Under the pieces are notes generated by a model, which was not told the DNA's origin, made no database searches, and worked only from the letters and a program-made list of their open reading frames with translations. Made by a program: the position numbers and the translations under genes. A DNA stretch of 64,000 nt from Teredinibacter sp. KSP-S5-2. Its GTDB lineage: Bacteria; Pseudomonadota; Gammaproteobacteria; Pseudomonadales; Cellvibrionaceae. Positions 54,278-62,217 of this stretch are shown here, one piece after another. Where the stretch lies: the NCBI RefSeq assembly GCF_032773895.1, contig NZ_CP120416.1, forward strand, positions 4,121,001 to 4,185,000, written 5' to 3'. Each line of letters begins with the position of its first letter. The stretch's first letter is position 1.

Positions 54278-54790
54278 TTATTCTCCTGCGGCTAATCGAT
54301 GCTCGACCAGCCTTCTATGTAATTCCTGCCGGGCTCGACTTAATCGACTCATTATCGTCCCCACTGGCACTTCTAAAAACTCTGCCGCTTCAGCATAGCT
54401 CATTCCTTCAATGGTGATCAGACTTACTGTTAACCGCTGACGTTCTGGCAGCTTGTCCATGACCGCCCGTATTTTTTTTGCATCCAGCCAGCCAATCATT
54501 TCGGCTTCACCATTGACCGCTTCAGGTACATCCAACCATTTTTCATCAATGGCACGACGTCTCACATCTCTAAAGCGAATCTCATCCACCCATAGGTTTT
54601 TGCACACACGGTAGCACCAACGCAGTAAATCTGCGTTTTCTGGAACCCGGCGCTTCAGTACTTTTTCAACAACTCGCTGTACAAGGTCATCGGCGTCGTC
54701 ATAGTCCGATGTAAGTGAATAAGCAAATCTGCGCAATCTAGGTAATACCTTAACAATGTCCTCGCGCGGAACATCGTCTCCTATTCCCAT
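54278..54790 (-). CDS. ECF-type RNA polymerase sigma factor
   Basis: 170 residues. Region 2 shows LRRFAYSLTSDYDDADDLVQRVVEKVL and region 4 shows LPERQRLTVSLITIEGMSYAEAAEFLEVPVGTIMSRLSRARQEL. There is no region 1 or 3, as expected for ECF sigma factors. It is cotranscribed with the membrane anti-sigma factor (2 bp apart). It is divergent from the acidic subtilase gene, 155 bp apart, which is its most likely target. Confidence 0.92.
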   Translation of the reverse strand: MGIGDDVPREDIVKVLPRLRRFAYSLTSDYDDADDLVQRVVEKVLKRRVPENADLLRWCYRVCKNLWVDEIRFRDVRRRAIDEKWLDVPEAVNGEAEMIGWLDAKKIRAVMDKLPERQRLTVSLITIEGMSYAEAAEFLEVPVGTIMSRLSRARQELHRRLVEHRLAAGE

Positions 54791-54945
54791 GAATAACTCC
54801 TCATTGTTCTTATTATTTAAACGACCGACTTACTTCTTTTATTCCTGGGAATATATAAAGTCTTGTGATCGTATTCTATTTATAGACGACCAAGAAATAT
54901 CTATACTGGCACACAATTATCAGATTCAAGCGGTACAAAAACACT

Positions 54946-56688
54946 GTGAAATACCAAACAATCCTCCTGCGGGCACTGCTTTTATCCGTGCTATTCCTCG
55001 GTACAACCTCGCTCATACTCGCGGTAAGTCCCGTAATGCCTGCCTATGCTCAAGATGATGACGACGACGATGAGGCGGATGACCTGGACGACGATATTGA
55101 GCGGGAGATAGAACAAACCATTGAAAACCAGGTAGAACAGACCGTAGAGGACGAGATTAGTGGCGAGCTGGACCAGGCAATAGATGAAGCCACGGAACAG
55201 GAGGTGGAAGACAATATTGAGGCTCAGGTAGAAGAAGAGCTTGATGATGAAATAGAAGCGGCGGTGGAACAAGAAGCCGAATCCGACATAGAAGATTCTA
55301 TTGAAGCCGAATTAGAAGAGGAATTAGAGAACGATATCGAAAAATCCGTTGATCAGGAAACGGAAGAAACTCTGGAAGACGATCTTGAGCAGGAACTCGA
55401 AGGGGATCTGGCGGAGGAACTCGACGATGATATCGAAGAGGAAACAGAAGATTCCGTGGATAACGAAGTCAGCGACGACGATCTACTGGAAGATGAAGTC
55501 GAAGATATAGAATCAGATCTGGACGGAGACAATAACCAACAGGATCTAGACGATGATTCCGACCTTGACGAGCAAGACAGCGAAGACCTCGATCATTTCA
55601 TTTATGACCAGCCAATAACTGATATTGACCTGATTCTAGATGAAGACGGAGAGGAAAGCATAAAGGGAGAATGGTTAATTCTGGTCGAAGAAGAAAGCAT
55701 TGAAAAACTCGAAAAAAGCGGCTTTCGTTTCATCGAGCATAGACGCTTGAGCGGACTGGATATGGTACTGGGAAAGCTATCCACTTCAGATGCTCTCAAG
55801 CTCTCCGAAGGGAAAATCCAGCTCACCAGCGAAAAAGAAATCGAATCACTTGTGATTGATAGAAACCATCTTTATAGCAATAACTCCGCAACAAAAACGA
55901 CCGAGATATTGCCTGCCAGCTATCATCCCAATCAGTTATTGCATATTACAGAAAATACAAACAACCCGATTGGCATCATCGATACCGCCGTCGACGCACA
56001 GCACGCCGCATTTACTAACTGCGAAATCATTCAAAAAAGTTTTATTCGCGGCAAACAACCCATGGAACACGGAACCGCAGTCACATCCATTCTTTGCGGC
56101 CAGTCGAACAACTATCAAGGTCTTTTAAAAAAGGCAAAAATATATTCGGCATCGGTGTTCTTTAATCATCCGAAAAAAGGGGAAACCACCTCAACGCTGG
56201 CAATTATTCAGGCAATTGACTGGCTGGTTAGCAATAAAGTCCCAATCATCAATTTAAGCCTATGCGGGCCAGCAAACTCGCTACTTGAAACTGCGGTTAA
56301 AAAGGCTATACGGCAAGGCACAACCATAGTGGCCGCTGTTGGAAATAACGGTCCAACATCCGCACCTGTGTACCCTGCTGCCTATGAAGATGTTATTGGC
56401 GTTACAGGCGTTTCACCCAAAACAAACAAGGTATATCGACTGGCAGGAAGAGGCAAGCATGTGGATATTGCTGCGCCAGGAATGGATATCGCCCACGCAC
56501 AAGTAGGCGGAGGCTACACCAGCTCTTCAGGAACTTCCTTTGCAACACCCTTTGTCAGCGCCCTTCTAGCCAGCAACCCCAATCAGAAAGAAAAAATATT
56601 ACAGGAACAGGTTATCGATCTCGGCGAACCAGGCAGAGATCACGTGTACGGCTCTGGCCTGATTCAGGGGAACAAACCTAAAAATTAA
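54946..56688 (+). CDS. Secreted S8 subtilase with acidic tetrad-repeat N-terminus
   Basis: 580 residues, GTG start. The signal peptide ends at AYA-QDD (about 36). Residues about 37-215 are strongly acidic. From I51 to V175, nearly every fourth residue is Ile, Leu or Val (a few Ala/Thr), almost always followed by E/D: 32 consecutive tetrads, predicting one long helix. Residues about 240-300 resemble a subtilase propeptide (EWLILVEEESIEKLEKSGF). The catalytic domain has the Asp in GIIDTAVD (about 346), the His in MEHGTAV (about 375), the oxyanion Asn in AVGNNGP and the Ser in SSSGTSFATPFVSALL (about 531). All three catalytic residues are present. Divergent from the sigma/anti-sigma pair, so probably sigma-controlled. 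Its last 11 bp overlap the convergent barrel gene. Confidence 0.9.
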   Translation: MKYQTILLRALLLSVLFLGTTSLILAVSPVMPAYAQDDDDDDEADDLDDDIEREIEQTIENQVEQTVEDEISGELDQAIDEATEQEVEDNIEAQVEEELDDEIEAAVEQEAESDIEDSIEAELEEELENDIEKSVDQETEETLEDDLEQELEGDLAEELDDDIEEETEDSVDNEVSDDDLLEDEVEDIESDLDGDNNQQDLDDDSDLDEQDSEDLDHFIYDQPITDIDLILDEDGEESIKGEWLILVEEESIEKLEKSGFRFIEHRRLSGLDMVLGKLSTSDALKLSEGKIQLTSEKEIESLVIDRNHLYSNNSATKTTEILPASYHPNQLLHITENTNNPIGIIDTAVDAQHAAFTNCEIIQKSFIRGKQPMEHGTAVTSILCGQSNNYQGLLKKAKIYSASVFFNHPKKGETTSTLAIIQAIDWLVSNKVPIINLSLCGPANSLLETAVKKAIRQGTTIVAAVGNNGPTSAPVYPAAYEDVIGVTGVSPKTNKVYRLAGRGKHVDIAAPGMDIAHAQVGGGYTSSSGTSFATPFVSALLASNPNQKEKILQEQVIDLGEPGRDHVYGSGLIQGNKPKN

Positions 56689-57556
56689 GTTTAACAATAC
56701 TTGAAGCTATATATTCTGTTTCACCGGGGCTGCCATCAGAGTAACTGCGCTCTTCGTACTGAACTTCGGTCGCCCACTTTATATGAGATGTAATTCGATA
56801 CTCCCACTCCATCTCATAATCGTAACGGTCTTCTGAATTACCGGAAACTTCGGAGTAACTGCGATTTTCCGCTTTCACACCCGCTGAAAGCTTGTGCTTT
56901 CCCAACCGCTTACTATAACGCAGCTTTCCCCGTTGCGACACATAGGAATTTACTGGGTCATTCGCACTAAAATCACGGTATTTATAACCTGTGACCAAGT
57001 AACTTTTGAAACCACCGAAAAAATAATACCAGTCCATGGTTAGTGCCGTCTTATTTCCGCTTTTGGCTTTATAGTTATCCAGCCTTTTATCTTCGTAAAT
57101 AAAGGCTCCACGCAGAAAATTATGCTTTGAAACAAAGGAGGAAGCGAAGGGAGAAATCTGGGAAGCTTTTAGGAATTCCGTCCCATCGGTAAGAGTATAA
57201 ATCTCTCGATAGGATAGACCAAAACGAATATCAGCCAGCCGATAATCACCCTGAATTGTAGCAATATGCATTTGGGTATCGTACTGGGTTTGTGTATCAA
57301 AACGCTTGTCCGAAACACGATATTTCAGACTAACATTGCGATGCTCCATTTCATTCTTATATTCAACTGCGAATGCGCTCCACGTCGCATAATCAGCCTC
57401 ATTTGAGCGCTCACCAGTGTCGTCTATAACGATATCCGAATAGTACTTTGCCCCTAACTCTAAATCGAAAAAATAACCTGTTTCTTCCTCCTCGGCAAAA
57501 GAGTAAACACTCACAAGTGCAAACAGGGATAACGCCCGAACAATAAATCTATTCAT
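56678..57556 (-). CDS. Outer-membrane beta-barrel protein
   Basis: 292 residues with the signal peptide RALSLFALVSVYSFA-EEEE. The body consists of many amphipathic strands ending in aromatic residues (YFFDLELGAKYYSDIV, ATWSAFAVEYKNEM, HRNVSLKYRVSDKRF, MHIATIQGDYRLADIRFGLSYREIY, SYLVTGYKYRDF, YDYEMEWEYRITSHIKWATEVQYEERSYSD). The C-terminal strand is SSIVKLNF, ending in Phe as needed for Bam recognition. It resembles the barrel half of DUF560/Slam-type proteins, without their TPR region. It lies between the subtilase and the acidic repeat protein and may anchor or export one of them. Confidence 0.8.
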   Translation of the reverse strand: MNRFIVRALSLFALVSVYSFAEEEETGYFFDLELGAKYYSDIVIDDTGERSNEADYATWSAFAVEYKNEMEHRNVSLKYRVSDKRFDTQTQYDTQMHIATIQGDYRLADIRFGLSYREIYTLTDGTEFLKASQISPFASSFVSKHNFLRGAFIYEDKRLDNYKAKSGNKTALTMDWYYFFGGFKSYLVTGYKYRDFSANDPVNSYVSQRGKLRYSKRLGKHKLSAGVKAENRSYSEVSGNSEDRYDYEMEWEYRITSHIKWATEVQYEERSYSDGSPGETEYIASSIVKLNF

Positions 57557-57659
57557 TACATCATATACAAAAAACGAGAGAGACCAATCATTGTAATTAG
57601 TCTCCCTCCAAGGTCACAAGTTATTTGAGCACAAATTTTACAATCTCAGCTGTCAACCG

Positions 57660-58127
57660 CTAGATAGTAGATTCCTCTACTTCTTCTTCAACCTCATCTT
57701 CCACATCGTCTTCAACGTCATCTTCTACTTCGTCTTCAACGTCATCCTCTACTTCGTCTTCAACGTCATCCTCTACTTCGTCTTCAACGTCATCTTCTAC
57801 TTCGTCTTCAACGTCATCTTCTACTTCGTCTTCTGCTTCGTCTTCTGCTTCGTCTTCTGCTTCGTCTTCTGCTTCGTCTTCTGCTTCGTCTTCTGCTTCG
57901 TCTTCCGCTTCGTCTTCCGCTTCGTCTTCCGCTTCGTCTTCCGCTTCGTCTTCCGCTTCGTCATCATCATCTAGATCGTCGTCGACATCATCAGAATCCA
58001 ATTCTGCAACCGCATCTTCTTCCGCATTACGGATTACATCAATATCATCTTGCGAAAAGGATGGGCTTGCTAATAAACTAGCGGAAAGTACAAAAAACGA
58101 AACCACTATTAGATTTTTTATTGTCAT
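57660..58127 (-). CDS. Secreted acidic tetrapeptide-repeat protein
   Basis: 155 residues. The signal peptide is VVSFFVLSASLLASPSFS-QDD. After a short region (about 27-56) the protein is almost wholly a four-residue repeat: 11 EDEA-type units (A58 to A98), then 13 EDEV/EDDV-type units (V102 to V150), ending EESTI. Nearly all residues are Asp or Glu with a small hydrophobic every fourth position. This is the same period as the subtilase N-terminus upstream. The ATG has AGAGGA eight bases upstream. No homologous family recognised; it may bind cations or form a long single helix. The repeat DNA is described separately. Confidence 0.85.
   Translation of the reverse strand: MTIKNLIVVSFFVLSASLLASPSFSQDDIDVIRNAEEDAVAELDSDDVDDDLDDDDEAEDEAEDEAEDEAEDEAEDEAEDEAEDEAEDEAEDEAEDEAEDEVEDDVEDEVEDDVEDEVEDDVEDEVEDDVEDEVEDDVEDDVEDEVEEEVEESTI
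57709..57960 (-). repeat. Two blocks of coding tandem repeats (5 x 24 bp, 11 x 12 bp)
   Basis: On the plus strand, 57709-57828 holds five copies of a 24-bp unit starting TCTTCAACGTCATC, differing only at one T/C. Then 57829-57960 holds eleven copies of the 12-bp unit TCTTCTGCTTCG or TCTTCCGCTTCG, with six of the first type followed by five of the second. All are in frame with the acidic repeat protein. The near identity of copies shows recent expansion or gene conversion. Confidence 0.97.
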
Positions 58128-58289
58128 AAAGTATTCCTCTGGGTGAAACTACACTCCCTTGACGAACTATAAAATAAAATTATTCCAATAGAAGTTTCAC
58201 ATTTCGTTAACCGTACTTTTGTTTAATTAAACAGGCAAAATTCCGAATAAAAGCGCAAATTAAAAAAAATTCCCATCCGGATAAAAAAT

Positions 58290-59024
58290 ATGAAAATTAT
58301 TGAAAATGAATTTCACGGTATCGAGATATGCAATATCGAAAAAGAAATAACCCTTGAATCATTTTCTAAAAATCTCATAGAGGAAATAAACCTATGGGAG
58401 AAAAAAGATAAAAAACTCATCTGGCTAACCCTACCAATAAATCAATCAAAATATATACATTGCGCGACAGCGCTCGGGTTTGTTTTTCACAACTGCCATG
58501 AAACAGAAATCACCCTGATCAAACGTCTTACTCCAAATGCTTATGCACCTTTTGCCCCCACTCACACGGTTGGCGTCGGCGGCATGGTAATCAATGCAAA
58601 CAAGGAAATCCTGGTAATACGAGAAAGAAACTCCGTTTATAAAGGGTATAAATTACCAGGCGGAATACTTGAAGCAGGAGAAACCATTCGTCAAGGAGTC
58701 ATACGTGAAATTAAAGAAGAAACCGGCGTAGACAGTGAATTTCGATCAGTCTCAGGCTTCCTCGCGGGCTACCCCTACAAATTCAACAACGCTAATATAT
58801 ATGTCGTATGCAAGCTTTCCGCTCTAACCAATGAAATTGCCATACAAGATACAGAAGAAGTACTTGAAGCCAAGTGGGTATCTATGGATGATTTTATTCA
58901 GGACGAAATAAACTCACCACTCAACAGGAAAATTATCGAACAGGCATATACCAATCCTGGGCTCAACAACATAACGTTTGATATGAGCTTGTCCAGAAGT
59001 AACGTGAAAGAGATTTTTATTTAG
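58290..59024 (+). CDS. Nudix hydrolase, NUDT6-like
   Basis: 244 residues. The Nudix box is intact, GGILEAGETIRQGVIREIKEETGV (about residues 132-155; key Gly, Glu and REUxEExGU present). It is preceded by an N-terminal domain of about 90 residues, KLIWLTLPINQSKYIHCATALGFVFHNC, similar to the pre-Nudix domain of NUDT6/FGF2-antisense proteins. It should hydrolyse a nucleoside diphosphate derivative. Weak ribosome binding site before ATG. It is a single gene between the acidic repeat protein and secB. Confidence 0.85.
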   Translation: MKIIENEFHGIEICNIEKEITLESFSKNLIEEINLWEKKDKKLIWLTLPINQSKYIHCATALGFVFHNCHETEITLIKRLTPNAYAPFAPTHTVGVGGMVINANKEILVIRERNSVYKGYKLPGGILEAGETIRQGVIREIKEETGVDSEFRSVSGFLAGYPYKFNNANIYVVCKLSALTNEIAIQDTEEVLEAKWVSMDDFIQDEINSPLNRKIIEQAYTNPGLNNITFDMSLSRSNVKEIFI

Positions 59025-59317
59025 CGGAAACACAAAGAACGGGGCTTTAGAACAAGCCCCGGATTACATGGATTAGCCTAGAATCGATACTCTTGATTTT
59101 TCTCGCCTTCAATATCGCTCAACATCAGCTGAATATTTTTTAGTTGGCGAGTTATTTTTCTTTTAATAATTCCTTGCAGCCAATTTCCTGCATATTCAAT
59201 TATTTATCATTTATATAGCAAACTGAACACCACCCCACGATTGCATTTTTATTTCAAAACAGAAAATAAAAAGCGCTCACGTACAGAGATTGCATTACAA
59301 CCATTTTCCATGCATAA
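59025..59317. other. Intergenic region with hairpin after the Nudix gene
   Basis: A CGGGGCTT-TAGAAC-AAGCCCCG hairpin at 59040-59061 follows the Nudix gene; there is no U-run, so termination efficiency is uncertain. The rest is AT-rich and I see no gene. Confidence 0.5.
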
Positions 59318-59337
59318 AAAAACCGGCCTAAGCCGGT
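59318..59337 (-). terminator. secB terminator
   Basis: On the minus strand, ACCGGC-TTAG-GCCGGT followed by seven T, located 24 bp after the secB stop codon. Confidence 0.92.
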
Positions 59338-59360
59338 CTTTTGAATTCCAATGAGGGGAA

Positions 59361-59873
59361 TCAATGGGCTTTTTCGCCCTGCTGCTCAGCTTCTGCCTTA
59401 GCTTGAGCTTCTTGCATGGCTTTGGCAAAGATTGCATCAAAGTTAATCGGAGGCAAAGCCAACGGAGGGAAACCTCCACGGACAGTCATGTTGTCAATTG
59501 CTTCGCGAGCATAAGGGAAAAGAATTTGTGGAGCAGCGGATGTTAACAGGTGCTGTAACTGAACTCCTTCAACCCCATCAACAAAGAAAATACCGGCCTG
59601 ATGCACTTCACACAGGAAAGCGGTTTTATCTTCTGCAGGCTTCACAGTTACAGTCAATTTCAAGATAACCTCGAACAGGTTTTCCTTGATTTTGCCGACT
59701 TCTGTATTTAGATCCTGTTCGACTTTTGGCTTCCACTCAGGGTAGGACTCCAGAACTCCCGGCGCCTCGAAAGACATGTCTTTTACATAAATTTTCTGGA
59801 GCGCAAATTGAGGCACATTAGCATTGCCACCGGCGGCTTGGTTTTCTTCTACAGGAGTATTTTCTTCAGACAT
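59361..59873 (-). CDS. secB: Protein-export chaperone SecB
   Basis: 170 residues, cytoplasmic. It holds unfolded preproteins for SecA. Family features: [17 protein letters not shown] near the N-terminus, [30 protein letters not shown], and the conserved [33 protein letters not shown]. The extended Ala/Glu/Gln-rich C-terminal tail is common. It is downstream of the rhodanese gene on the same strand, separated by 86 bp. Pseudomonas carries grxC between these genes; it is missing here. Confidence 0.96.
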   Translation of the reverse strand: MSEENTPVEENQAAGGNANVPQFALQKIYVKDMSFEAPGVLESYPEWKPKVEQDLNTEVGKIKENLFEVILKLTVTVKPAEDKTAFLCEVHQAGIFFVDGVEGVQLQHLLTSAAPQILFPYAREAIDNMTVRGGFPPLALPPINFDAIFAKAMQEAQAKAEAEQQGEKAH

Positions 59874-59959
59874 GACTTGGCCTTTGTATTCTTGAATATA
59901 AATAATCTAATAATGCGTTTACCCATCAAGTTGGGGGTCAACACCGGTTTATCAAGCCC

Positions 59960-60370
59960 CTACGCTTTCACTACCGGAAGATTTTGTGATTGCCATTCGG
60001 TCATACCGCCTTGCAATCTCGCTGCCTGATAGCCATTCTCTTTTAGGGTTTTAGCAGCCACCCCGGAGTGTTGACCCATTTTATCGATCACTACAACGGT
60101 TTTACTTTTGTGCTTTTCCAACTGGCTTAGCTGGTTTGCCAGTTTCGTATGCGGGATATTAATGGCATGAGCAATATGACCACCGGAAAACTCGCTTGAT
60201 TCTCTCACATCCAGAAGTAATGCCTGGTCATCGTTAAATAACCGGGTCATCTCGTGGTAAGACAAGGTCTCACCACCACGTTTGCCCTCAACAAAAACCA
60301 GAGCCGCAACCAAAACAGCCAGAATACTCAACAATACCCATTGTTCAGCAATAAATAATGTCCAATCCAC
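59960..60370 (-). CDS. Membrane-anchored rhodanese-fold protein (YibN-like) without catalytic cysteine
   Basis: 136 residues, GTG start. The N-terminal membrane anchor is about residues 9-28 (EQWVLLSILAVLVAALVFV). A rhodanese fold follows: LLLDVRESSEFSGGHIAHAINIPH (the CH2A-like signature) and QGGMTEWQSQNLPVV. At the active-site position, where YibN-like enzymes have VCxxG, this protein reads VIDKMGQHSG: the sulfur-carrying cysteine is replaced by Asp. It is probably a non-catalytic rhodanese-fold protein. In the normal secB-grxC-rhodanese-gpmI order. Confidence 0.85.
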   Translation of the reverse strand: MDWTLFIAEQWVLLSILAVLVAALVFVEGKRGGETLSYHEMTRLFNDDQALLLDVRESSEFSGGHIAHAINIPHTKLANQLSQLEKHKSKTVVVIDKMGQHSGVAAKTLKENGYQAARLQGGMTEWQSQNLPVVKA

Positions 60371-60618
60371 AGGCGGATACCCTTACATAACATACATATT
60401 TTGAGAGCGGCGAGTATACACGATCACGACGTGAATTTGTCCCCTCCAATTGACTAAGATCTGTTCTAAGGTTTATCCAAGCTATGTCAAAAAAATATTT
60501 GATATCAATGGAATGTCATCGATATGCCATTGGAGTAGCGACTGCAAAGCGCGTAAAATACCGGCCATTCGAATTTGCCGTACCTTATTCGGCCCTCCGT
60601 TAACACACAGGAAACGCT

Positions 60619-62163
60619 ATGACTGATGTAAGTAAACCCGTCGCTCTCATTATTTTGGATGGTTTTGGCTATTCGGAAACCGATAAATACAATGCTATCC
60701 GTGCAGCAAAAACGCCAACATGGGACAAAGTGTGGGCCTCCGCACCAAAAACGCTAATCGGCACTTCTGGCCTTGCTGTTGGTTTACCGGAAGGTCAAAT
60801 GGGTAACTCTGAAGTTGGCCACATGACTCTAGGTGCTGGCCGGGTGGTATATCAGAACTACACTCGCATCAATAAGGCCATAGAAGACGGCGACTTTTTC
60901 ACCAACAAAGTTTACGTTGACGCGATAGACAAAGCCAAAGACGCAGGAAAAGCCGTCCATATTCTAGGGCTACTATCTCCCGGCGGCGTTCACAGTCATG
61001 AAGAACACATGTTTGCCATGGTGAAAATGGCCGCACAGCGCGGTGTGAAAAAGATTTACCTCCATGCACTTCTTGATGGCCGTGATGTGCCACCACGCAG
61101 CGCGAAAGAATCTCTGGAGAAAGCTGAAACTCTATTCCGCGAGTTAGGCGTAGGCAGAACCGCTAGTATTTGCGGACGTTATTTCGCAATGGATCGTGAC
61201 TCCCGCTGGGATCGAGTCCACTCGGCATACGATTTGCTGGCCTCCGCCAAAGCTGAGTTTGCATCATCTTCAGCAGTAGATGCGCTGGAAGCTGCGTATG
61301 AGCGAGATGAAAACGATGAATTCGTAAAAGCCACGGTAATCACTGACGAAAATGGTAAGGGCGCACCAATGGAAGATGGTGACTCTGTTATTTTCATGAA
61401 CTTCCGCCCTGACCGCTCACGTCAAATCACCAATGCATTTGTCGACGAGAACTTTGACGGATTCGTCCACAGTTTCAGACCCAAGCTGGCTGACTTTGTG
61501 ATGACCACTGAATACTCCGCCGATATCAAGACCCCTTGCGCATTTCCACCAGAAGATATTGTTAACTCATTTGGTGAAGTGGTTTCAAAAGCAGGCAAAA
61601 AACAACTTCGTATCGCAGAAACCGAAAAATATGCCCACGTTACCTTTTTCTTTAGTGGTGGTCAGGAATCACTATATGAAGGCGAAGATCGCATTCTGGT
61701 TCCTTCACCTCAGGTTGCAACTTATGATCTCCAGCCAGAAATGAGTGCACCGGAAGTAACAGACAAGCTGGTTGAGGCTATCGAGTCAGGCAAATATGAC
61801 GCGATTATCTGTAACTACGCAAACTGCGATATGGTTGGCCATACCGGTGACTTTGATGCAGCAGTTAAAGCGGTTGAAGCGGTTGATGCATGTTTGGCAA
61901 AAGTGTTTGCGGCATTGGAAAAAGTCGGTGGGGAAGCGTTAATCACTGCTGACCACGGTAACGTCGAAGAAATGTTTGACGATGTTTCAGGCCAAAAACA
62001 TACTCAACATACAACCCTACCAGTTCCTCTCGCCTATGTAGGCAATAAAGATATCAGTTTACTGGAAGGTGGTTTGGCCGACATTTCACCGTCTATTCTG
62101 GACCTACTGAATGTTGAGCAACCTGCTGAAATGACAGGAAAAAGCTTAATCTCCCGGAAATAA
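60619..62163 (+). CDS. gpmI: 2,3-bisphosphoglycerate-independent phosphoglycerate mutase
   Basis: 514 residues. It interconverts 3- and 2-phosphoglycerate in glycolysis with Mn ions. The metal ligand D14 lies in LIILDGFGY and the catalytic serine is S64 in [17 protein letters not shown]. Further metal ligands are in [25 protein letters not shown] and the [15 protein letters not shown] segment. Complete length, with a ribosome binding site AGGAAACGCT before ATG. Divergent from the rhodanese gene. Confidence 0.97.
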   Translation: MTDVSKPVALIILDGFGYSETDKYNAIRAAKTPTWDKVWASAPKTLIGTSGLAVGLPEGQMGNSEVGHMTLGAGRVVYQNYTRINKAIEDGDFFTNKVYVDAIDKAKDAGKAVHILGLLSPGGVHSHEEHMFAMVKMAAQRGVKKIYLHALLDGRDVPPRSAKESLEKAETLFRELGVGRTASICGRYFAMDRDSRWDRVHSAYDLLASAKAEFASSSAVDALEAAYERDENDEFVKATVITDENGKGAPMEDGDSVIFMNFRPDRSRQITNAFVDENFDGFVHSFRPKLADFVMTTEYSADIKTPCAFPPEDIVNSFGEVVSKAGKKQLRIAETEKYAHVTFFFSGGQESLYEGEDRILVPSPQVATYDLQPEMSAPEVTDKLVEAIESGKYDAIICNYANCDMVGHTGDFDAAVKAVEAVDACLAKVFAALEKVGGEALITADHGNVEEMFDDVSGQKHTQHTTLPVPLAYVGNKDISLLEGGLADISPSILDLLNVEQPAEMTGKSLISRK

Positions 62164-62217
62164 ATTCCTCTAGCTCCAAGGAGGGAGCTTACAATTTCAC
62201 AATGTCAGGTTACACTT

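Noticed and set aside
54791-54945. Sigma-specific promoter motifs between the ECF sigma and subtilase genes
   Set aside because: Two ACGACC-containing segments (near 54822 and 54889) look alike but have the same orientation, and no paired -10 could be fixed; not enough to call promoters.
57709-57960. CRISPR-like array
   Set aside because: The repeats are contiguous 12-bp and 24-bp coding units with no spacers, in frame with a protein, and no cas genes are present.
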